Shown: in pieces, positions 59,653 to 64,000 of the stretch | Numbering within the stretch: position 1 is the first letter of the stretch | Layout of the letters: each line of letters starts with the position of its first letter | Assembly: GCF_003600685.1 (NCBI RefSeq) | Contig: NZ_CP032084.1 | Span: forward strand, 3,100,001-3,164,000 | Reading direction: 5' to 3' | DNA from: Achromobacter sp. B7 | GTDB lineage: Bacteria; Pseudomonadota; Gammaproteobacteria; Burkholderiales; Burkholderiaceae_B | Length of the DNA stretch: 64,000 bases | The notes under the pieces: model-generated | The model's database searches: none | What the model was told of the DNA's origin: nothing | What the model saw: only the letters and a program-made list of their open reading frames with translations | Made by a program: the position numbers and the translations under genes

Positions 59653-59981
59653 GGGTTCAGGTGTGCGAAGCGTAAGAATAAGAATGCCGGAATAAGAATG
59701 CCGGAATGGCTGGCCGGTCAGCCGCGAGCCGCCATTTTAGCGTTACTGCAAGACCGTGCCGGAAAGCGCCCGGGGCGGCCAGGATTGGTGTGGGAACGAG
59801 ATGTCAAGGCGGCAGCGCGGGCCGGGAAGGAATGCAAGCCATGCTAGGCTTTGGTCGCTTGGAGCGGCTGGGCTGCGGGGAACGCGGGGAACACGGGGAA
59901 CACTCGAAACACCCGGAACACCCGGAACACCCGGAACACCCGGAACACCCGGAGCCCACGGTATACACACGGAGGACAGGC
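59653..59981. other. Divergent intergenic region with 9-bp repeats
   Basis: This gap of about 330 bp between the leftward ABC operon and a rightward small gene includes two copies of GAATAAGAATGCCG near 59676-59703, probably in the ABC operon leader. It also includes the 9-bp array at 59881-59961. I cannot place promoters reliably. Confidence 0.5.
59881..59961. repeat. 9-bp tandem repeat just upstream of a start codon
   Basis: There are five perfect AACACCCGG units (59908-59952), preceded by three and followed by one degenerate copy. The array ends about ten bases before the GGAGG ribosome site of the next gene. The period of nine keeps every reading frame open. Confidence 0.93.
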
Positions 59982-60371
59982 ATGCAACTGAACATCAAGG
60001 ACAACGGCGGTCGCCTCATCGGCGTGGCAAAGGTGAGCACGGGCACGGGCGCCGTGATGGAAGGCAGCTTCACGCCCATGCCCGACTTCGCGCCCTACGC
60101 GGCATTGTTCGCCGCCCGCGAAGAGGCGCAGAACGCGCCCGGGGCTGACGCGGCCGACCGGGCTGACGCGGCCAACCCGGCTGACACAGCGCCATCCTCC
60201 GGTATGAACGACGCAGCCGACCGCCTTCAGCGCGATATCGATGGCCACGGCTTCGTGGCGCAAGGCCCGATGCCGCTGCCCGGCACCACTGCCGTCCAGG
60301 CGCTGCGCATCGCGGGCGACCGAATCCGCTTTACCTTGCAACACCCGCTGACCGCCAAGGCCGACGGATGA
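59982..60371 (+). CDS. Hypothetical small protein
   Basis: This 129-residue protein starts at an ATG with a strong GGAGG six bases upstream (MQLNIKDNGGRLIGVAKVSTGTGAVMEGSF). It appears soluble and has no signal peptide. The centre is Ala/Asp-rich (ADAADRADAANPADTAPSS), from a 15-bp repeat near 60144-60190, and looks like a linker between two short beta-rich parts. Its stop overlaps the TlpA-like gene by ATGA. I do not recognise the family. Confidence 0.7.
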   Translation: MQLNIKDNGGRLIGVAKVSTGTGAVMEGSFTPMPDFAPYAALFAAREEAQNAPGADAADRADAANPADTAPSSGMNDAADRLQRDIDGHGFVAQGPMPLPGTTAVQALRIAGDRIRFTLQHPLTAKADG

Positions 60372-61222
60372 GCCCCGCCATCCGTATCGGCCCCCTGGTA
60401 TTTCCCACCGAACTGGCGGTGTTGATTGCCGCCGGCCTTGTCGCGATAGTGGCGGCGCGTTTGATCAACCGCCGGCAAGACGAGGCCGCGCGCCTGTCCA
60501 CGGTCTTGTGGCGCGCGCTGATCATCGGGCTGTTGGTCGCCCGGCTGGCTTTCGTCTGGCGCTACCGAAACAGTTACCTGCCCGACCCCATCAACATCCT
60601 GGACATCCGCGACGGCGGCTGGAACGGCATGGCCGGGCTGGCGGCGGCCTGGGTCTATGCGCTGGCCGTGGTGCTGCGCCGGCACGCGCCGCGCGCGGCG
60701 TTGCTGGGCGCGTTGGCCCTGGCCAGCGCAACCTGGCTCGGCGGCAGCCGCTGGCTGGCGCCCACGCCGCAGGCGCATCCGGAGATGACCGATATATTCG
60801 TCCATAACATGAACGGCGCGATGGCCGACCTGTCCGACTTTCGCGGCAAGCCTACCGTGATCAACCTGTGGGCCAGCTGGTGTCCGCCCTGCCGTCGCGA
60901 GATGCCCGCCTTTGCCGCCGCGCAGGCCGCCAATCCGGACGTCAACTTCGTCTTTCTGAACCAGGCCGAGGCCAAGCCCGAGGTGACGCGGTTCTTGAAG
61001 GACCATGCGCCGACGTTGCGTAACGTGCTGATCGACCCGGGCGCCGAAGCGTCGCGCGAATTCAGCAACCGCGGGCTGCCCGCCACGCTGTTCCTGGATG
61101 CCCAGGGGCGCGTGATCGATGTGCGCGTGGGCGAGCTGTCTGCTGCATCACTGGCGCAGCGGGTAGAGGCGACGCGGGCAGCAAGCGCGCGCGCCGCCGA
61201 TGTGCCGGGCGCGGGTGACTGA
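60368..61222 (+). CDS. Membrane-anchored TlpA-like thioredoxin with multi-helix N-terminus
   Basis: This is a 284-residue protein. Residues 1-125 contain three to four membrane helices, starting AIRIGPLVFPTELAVLIAAGLVAIVAARLI, a pattern reminiscent of the N-terminal part of prolipoprotein diacylglyceryl transferase (Lgt). Residues about 140-270 are a thioredoxin fold with the redox motif WASWCPPCRREMPAF and the cis-Pro segment GLPATLFLDAQGRVID. It is probably a periplasm-facing disulfide reductase for cytochrome maturation or envelope repair. It overlaps the preceding small gene by 4 bp. Confidence 0.87.
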   Translation: MSPAIRIGPLVFPTELAVLIAAGLVAIVAARLINRRQDEAARLSTVLWRALIIGLLVARLAFVWRYRNSYLPDPINILDIRDGGWNGMAGLAAAWVYALAVVLRRHAPRAALLGALALASATWLGGSRWLAPTPQAHPEMTDIFVHNMNGAMADLSDFRGKPTVINLWASWCPPCRREMPAFAAAQAANPDVNFVFLNQAEAKPEVTRFLKDHAPTLRNVLIDPGAEASREFSNRGLPATLFLDAQGRVIDVRVGELSAASLAQRVEATRAASARAADVPGAGD

Positions 61223-61226
61223 ATGC

Positions 61227-61541
61227 CTACAGCGCCCCCCAAGGCAGCGCGCGTCCGGCTACCGTGCGCTCGAACAGTCGCAGGCGCTGGCCGATATGCG
61301 TCGGGCTGTCTTGCAGCCGCAGCACCAACACCGGCCCGTCGGGCAGTGCACGCGCCGTCCCGATAATGGCGACGGCGGTGTCCGCGCCCTCCTCGGCACT
61401 GGGTTGCGTCGTCCAGGCCAGCACCTCGCCCTCATTCACCGCCACCGCCTGGGCGCCGTCGTGGCCGCACGCCGGGCACCACAGGCGGGCGGGATAGACG
61501 CGATGGCCGCAAGCGCGGCATTCGTGCACATGCAGGCTCAT
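61227..61541 (-). CDS. DUF35 (OB-fold/zinc-ribbon) acyl-CoA-associated protein
   Basis: This is a 104-residue protein. The N-terminal rubredoxin-like zinc ribbon with four Cys (CRACGHRVYPARLWCPACG) is followed by an OB-fold part (GEVLAWTTQPSAEEG, TARALPDGPVLVLRLQD). DUF35 proteins act with thiolase-like or hydroxymethylglutaryl-type enzymes as acyl-CoA-binding subunits. The start at 61541 overlaps the stop of the thiolase-like gene (ATGA), which confirms it as partner and sets the start. It is the last gene of the operon. Confidence 0.88.
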   Translation of the reverse strand: MSLHVHECRACGHRVYPARLWCPACGHDGAQAVAVNEGEVLAWTTQPSAEEGADTAVAIIGTARALPDGPVLVLRLQDSPTHIGQRLRLFERTVAGRALPWGAL

Positions 61542-62692
61542 GATTCCTCCCGGCTTAACACGGCGGCGTTGGCGCACATGCCGTAGCGCAGCTGCACCAT
61601 GCCGTAGCCGGTGACGACGCCATGCCGTGCGCCCGGCAATTGGCGTGCACCCGCTTGGCCCAACAGTTGCCGCGCCACTTCGACCACGCCGTGCATGCCG
61701 CCCGCCGTCCCGGCCTGCCCGGCCGATAACTGCCCGCCCGCCGTGTTCACGGGCAACTGGCGCGTGGCGATACGGCGGGCGATGAACCCGGGCAAGTCGT
61801 TTGCGTCGGCATAGCCCAGGTCGCAAAGCTGCGCCACGGCCATCGCCGGATAGTCGTCGTACACGCTGACCACATCCATGTCTTGGGGACCCATTCCCGC
61901 CTCTTGCCACAGCCCGTCGGCCAGCTCGGCCACGCCGGTTTGCAGGCCGTCGCCTTCCTGCTGGTCGTGGTTATAGCGCGCGCCACTGGACACCAGCCGC
62001 AGGTGCACACCCGTGGGCCGGGCCTGCAAGAGCAGGGCGCTGGCCCCGCTGACAACCGGCACGCAATCCAGCCGCCCCAACGGTGGCGCCACCACCGGCG
62101 CGTCCAGGTACTGCGCCAGCGTCAAGGGCGCGCGATAAGCGGCGTTGGGGTTGTCGGCGGCCCAGGCGCGCTGCGCAACGCACAGCGCGCCGTAGTCTTC
62201 GCGGCGCAGCCCCGTTTGGGCCATCTGCCGCTGGGTCAGCATTGCGAACAAGGGATTGGGCCCCTGGCAACCCAGCGGACTGAGATAGTCCTGCGCGCTG
62301 CGGTTGTATCCGCGCACCAGCTGCGCGAAGTCCGCGCCGGTGAAATGGTCACCAGACACCAGCACAATGGTCCGCGCCTGCCCCGCTTGCAATGCCAGCC
62401 ACGCCTGCCGCAGCAGGTTGATGGCGCTGGCGCCGCCCAGTTCGTCCTGCATGCACCAGTGAAGCCGCAGCCCCAGCTGCCAGGCCAGGTCGATGGCGCG
62501 ATCCGGCCGCAACGTGAACGATGCCACGCCCAGCCCATCCACCTGGGCGGGCGACAGGCCCGCGTGGCGCAACGCCTGCCCCACCGCCTGTGCCATCAAG
62601 CCCGCCGTGGTGCACTCGGCGTCGGGATGGCGCAGCGCGGGGGTTTCGCCCACCGCGACGATGCCGGGCCCGTCTGTGCCGGCCGGGCTCAT
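61538..62692 (-). CDS. Thiolase-like protein lacking the usual nucleophile
   Basis: This 384-residue member of the thiolase/SCP-x superfamily shows HAGLSPAQVDGLGVASFT, IVLVSGDHF, VPVVSGASALLL and VVSVYDDYPAMAVAQL. At the position of the active-site Cys the sequence reads DELGGASAI (residues 83-91) with no Cys. The C-terminal GHP/GHV His motif is replaced by AGGQLSAGQAGTAGG. Such proteins, paired with DUF35 partners, may catalyse retro-aldol or retro-Claisen steps on acyl-CoA rather than classical thiolysis. It overlaps the MFS gene upstream and the DUF35 gene downstream by ATGA. Confidence 0.87.
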   Translation of the reverse strand: MSPAGTDGPGIVAVGETPALRHPDAECTTAGLMAQAVGQALRHAGLSPAQVDGLGVASFTLRPDRAIDLAWQLGLRLHWCMQDELGGASAINLLRQAWLALQAGQARTIVLVSGDHFTGADFAQLVRGYNRSAQDYLSPLGCQGPNPLFAMLTQRQMAQTGLRREDYGALCVAQRAWAADNPNAAYRAPLTLAQYLDAPVVAPPLGRLDCVPVVSGASALLLQARPTGVHLRLVSSGARYNHDQQEGDGLQTGVAELADGLWQEAGMGPQDMDVVSVYDDYPAMAVAQLCDLGYADANDLPGFIARRIATRQLPVNTAGGQLSAGQAGTAGGMHGVVEVARQLLGQAGARQLPGARHGVVTGYGMVQLRYGMCANAAVLSREES

Positions 62693-63996
62693 TCCGTATC
62701 CTGCCTGGGCGGGTTACGGGTCAGCAGCAAGGTCACCACCGTGATGGCCGCCATGCCCACCAGAAACCACGCGACGGGCGTGGCCGATTCATATTTGCGC
62801 AGCAGCGCCATGGCAATCAACGGCGACAGGCCACCGGCAAACACCGACGCCAGTTCATGCCCCAACGCCAAGCCCGTGTAGCGCACTTCGGCCGGGAACA
62901 GCTCGGCAAAATACGCGGGCTGCGTGCCGATCATGGCGGCGTGGCACACGGTGTTGCCCAAAAAGAACGCCAGGAAAATCCACAGGGGCTCTTTGGTCTG
63001 CACCATCCAGAAGAAAGGAAACGCCACCAGCACCAGGCCGACGGACCCGATCAAATACACCGCGCGCCGCCCGATGCGGTCGGACAGATGGCCAAACCAC
63101 ACCAGCGTGCCCAGTTCGATGAACATGGACACCAGCACGCCGCCCAGCATCACATCATTCGAGATGCCCAGGAACTTGCCGTAGGCCAGGGCAAAGGCCA
63201 GGAAAATGTACGAGCCGCCGTTTTCCGCCACGCGCAAGCCCATCGCCGTCAGCACCTGACGCGGATAGCGGCGAAACACCTCTACGGCCGGCATGCCGCG
63301 CTTGGCCGTTTTTTTGGCCTGCACGAATTCCTCGCTTTCCGGAATGTGCTTGCGGATGTACAGCCCTACGCCAAAGATCAGCACGCTAAGCAGGAACGGC
63401 AGGCGCCAGCCCCAGCTCATGAACATGTCCTTGGGCAATTGCTGCGCCAGCATGAAAATGCCGGACGACAGCACGAAGCCGCCCGCCACGCCCAATTGAC
63501 TGAACGACGAAAAATAGCCGCGCCGCTTGCCGCCCACGGCTTCGCTGATCAGCAACACGCCGCCGCCCCACTCACCGCCCGCCGCGGCGCCTTGCAACAC
63601 GCGCAGCACCACCATCGCCACCGGCGCCCAGAAGCCGATCTGCTCGTACGTGGGCAACAGCCCGATCAGGAACGTGGCCGCGCCCATCAGGCCCAGCGTC
63701 CATTCCAACGCCAGCTTGCGGCCGTAGCGGTCGCCGATGTGGCCGAAGATCACGCCGCCCAGCGGGCGCGCCAGAAATCCCACGGCAAAGCCCGCGAACG
63801 CGCCCATGGTGCCCAGCAAGGGGTCGGTGCCCTTGGGGAAGAACAGGTCGCCGAAAACCAGCGCGGCTGCCGTGCCGTAGATGAAAAAGTCGTACCACTC
63901 CATCGCGTTGCCCGCGACGGATGCCGCCACGACGCGCCGGGTTCGCTTGCGCTTTGCTTCGTCGTCGGCGGACAGCGCCGCCCCTTTGTATGCCAT
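62689..63996 (-). CDS. MFS transporter, metabolite:H+ symporter (MHS) type
   Basis: This 435-residue twelve-helix transporter belongs to the MHS family (ProP/KgtP/ShiA relatives): AGNAMEWYDFFIYGTAAALVF, GFLARPLGGVIFGHIGDRYGRK (the conserved loop 2-3), LQGAAAGGEWGGGVLLISE and the middle loop KHIPESEEFVQAKK. These import small carboxylates or zwitterions with protons. The stop overlaps the thiolase-like gene start, so the imported substrate is probably activated to a CoA ester and processed by those enzymes. The ATG is four bases from the window edge, so upstream context is not visible. Confidence 0.93.
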   Translation of the reverse strand: MAYKGAALSADDEAKRKRTRRVVAASVAGNAMEWYDFFIYGTAAALVFGDLFFPKGTDPLLGTMGAFAGFAVGFLARPLGGVIFGHIGDRYGRKLALEWTLGLMGAATFLIGLLPTYEQIGFWAPVAMVVLRVLQGAAAGGEWGGGVLLISEAVGGKRRGYFSSFSQLGVAGGFVLSSGIFMLAQQLPKDMFMSWGWRLPFLLSVLIFGVGLYIRKHIPESEEFVQAKKTAKRGMPAVEVFRRYPRQVLTAMGLRVAENGGSYIFLAFALAYGKFLGISNDVMLGGVLVSMFIELGTLVWFGHLSDRIGRRAVYLIGSVGLVLVAFPFFWMVQTKEPLWIFLAFFLGNTVCHAAMIGTQPAYFAELFPAEVRYTGLALGHELASVFAGGLSPLIAMALLRKYESATPVAWFLVGMAAITVVTLLLTRNPPRQDTE

Positions 63997-64000
63997 CGTC

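Noticed and set aside
59706..59981. Upstream extension of the small hypothetical protein with HPE repeats
   Set aside because: A strong GGAGG and ATG at 59982 give a better start; the extension is repeat-derived.

Overview
The window is about 65% GC and codes almost end to end. Its gene content points to an Alcaligenaceae betaproteobacterium, most likely Achromobacter or a close Bordetella relative. Supporting signs are two Bug-type tripartite-tricarboxylate receptors, a FecI/FecR/TonB-receptor cassette, a monomeric NADP isocitrate dehydrogenase, an Aap amino-acid ABC operon and paired hybrid kinases with CheB/CheR. The genus is an inference from family content; no rRNA or marker gene is present, and I saw no tRNA, insertion sequence, prophage or CRISPR array.

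Layout. 1-8.6 kb (minus): five-gene operon of a transglutaminase-like protein whose nucleophile is Ser instead of Cys, a transglutaminase-DUF2126 protein, a circularly permuted ATP-grasp/alpha-E fusion, a second transglutaminase with an intact triad, and a zinc metallopeptidase cut by the window edge. This is a predicted peptide-ligation/cleavage system of unknown substrate. 9.2-14.1 kb (plus): tightly coupled operon of isochorismatase-like hydrolase, XapX protein, amidohydrolase, DoxX protein and MFS exporter. 14.3-16.5 kb (minus): a cNMP/FAD protein that lacks the NADPH domain, and an AraC regulator. 16.6-23.8 kb: an aldarate catabolism locus. garD, a lactonase, a Bug receptor and two small secreted or membrane proteins read leftward; kdgD and a dioxovalerate-type aldehyde dehydrogenase read rightward. 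24-28.4 kb: Fur-type box, ECF sigma, anti-sigma and siderophore receptor. 28.5-34.6 kb (minus): CHASE3 hybrid kinase, CheR, CheB and a REC-kinase. 34.8-38.0 kb: a second Bug receptor, a second, nearly identical kdgD, and a GntR/FCD regulator. 38.5-44 kb: aapJ, an aminotransferase, aapQ, aapM and aapP. 44.2-49.5 kb: a VasX-like T6SS effector, a membrane partner (possible immunity protein), PAAR, and a secreted protein. 49.6-51.3 kb (minus): ilvA behind an Ile-rich leader peptide and attenuator hairpin. 51.8-54 kb: icd. 54.1-59.7 kb (minus): GT39 glycosyltransferase, a FetAB-type ABC transporter and a polar amino-acid ABC operon. 60-61.2 kb: a small hypothetical and a TlpA-like thioredoxin. 61.2-64 kb (minus): MHS-type MFS transporter, thiolase-like protein and DUF35 protein, all coupled by 4-bp ATGA overlaps.

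How parts fit. GarD makes 5-dehydro-4-deoxyglucarate, KdgD turns it into 2-oxoglutarate semialdehyde and the aldehyde dehydrogenase oxidises that to 2-oxoglutarate. Related GTTGTACGA or TGTATG/CATACA elements lie at the garD, kdgD-1, kdgD-2, Bug-2 and gntR promoters. This suggests that the GntR protein at 37.3 kb controls both aldarate loci, 15 kb apart.

A feature running through the whole window is short tandem repeats (8-20 bp units, each locus with its own unit) in intergenic gaps, and twice inside coding regions. The most informative small-scale discovery is the ilvA leader/attenuator at 51.2-51.3 kb, which contains a 20-residue peptide rich in isoleucine.
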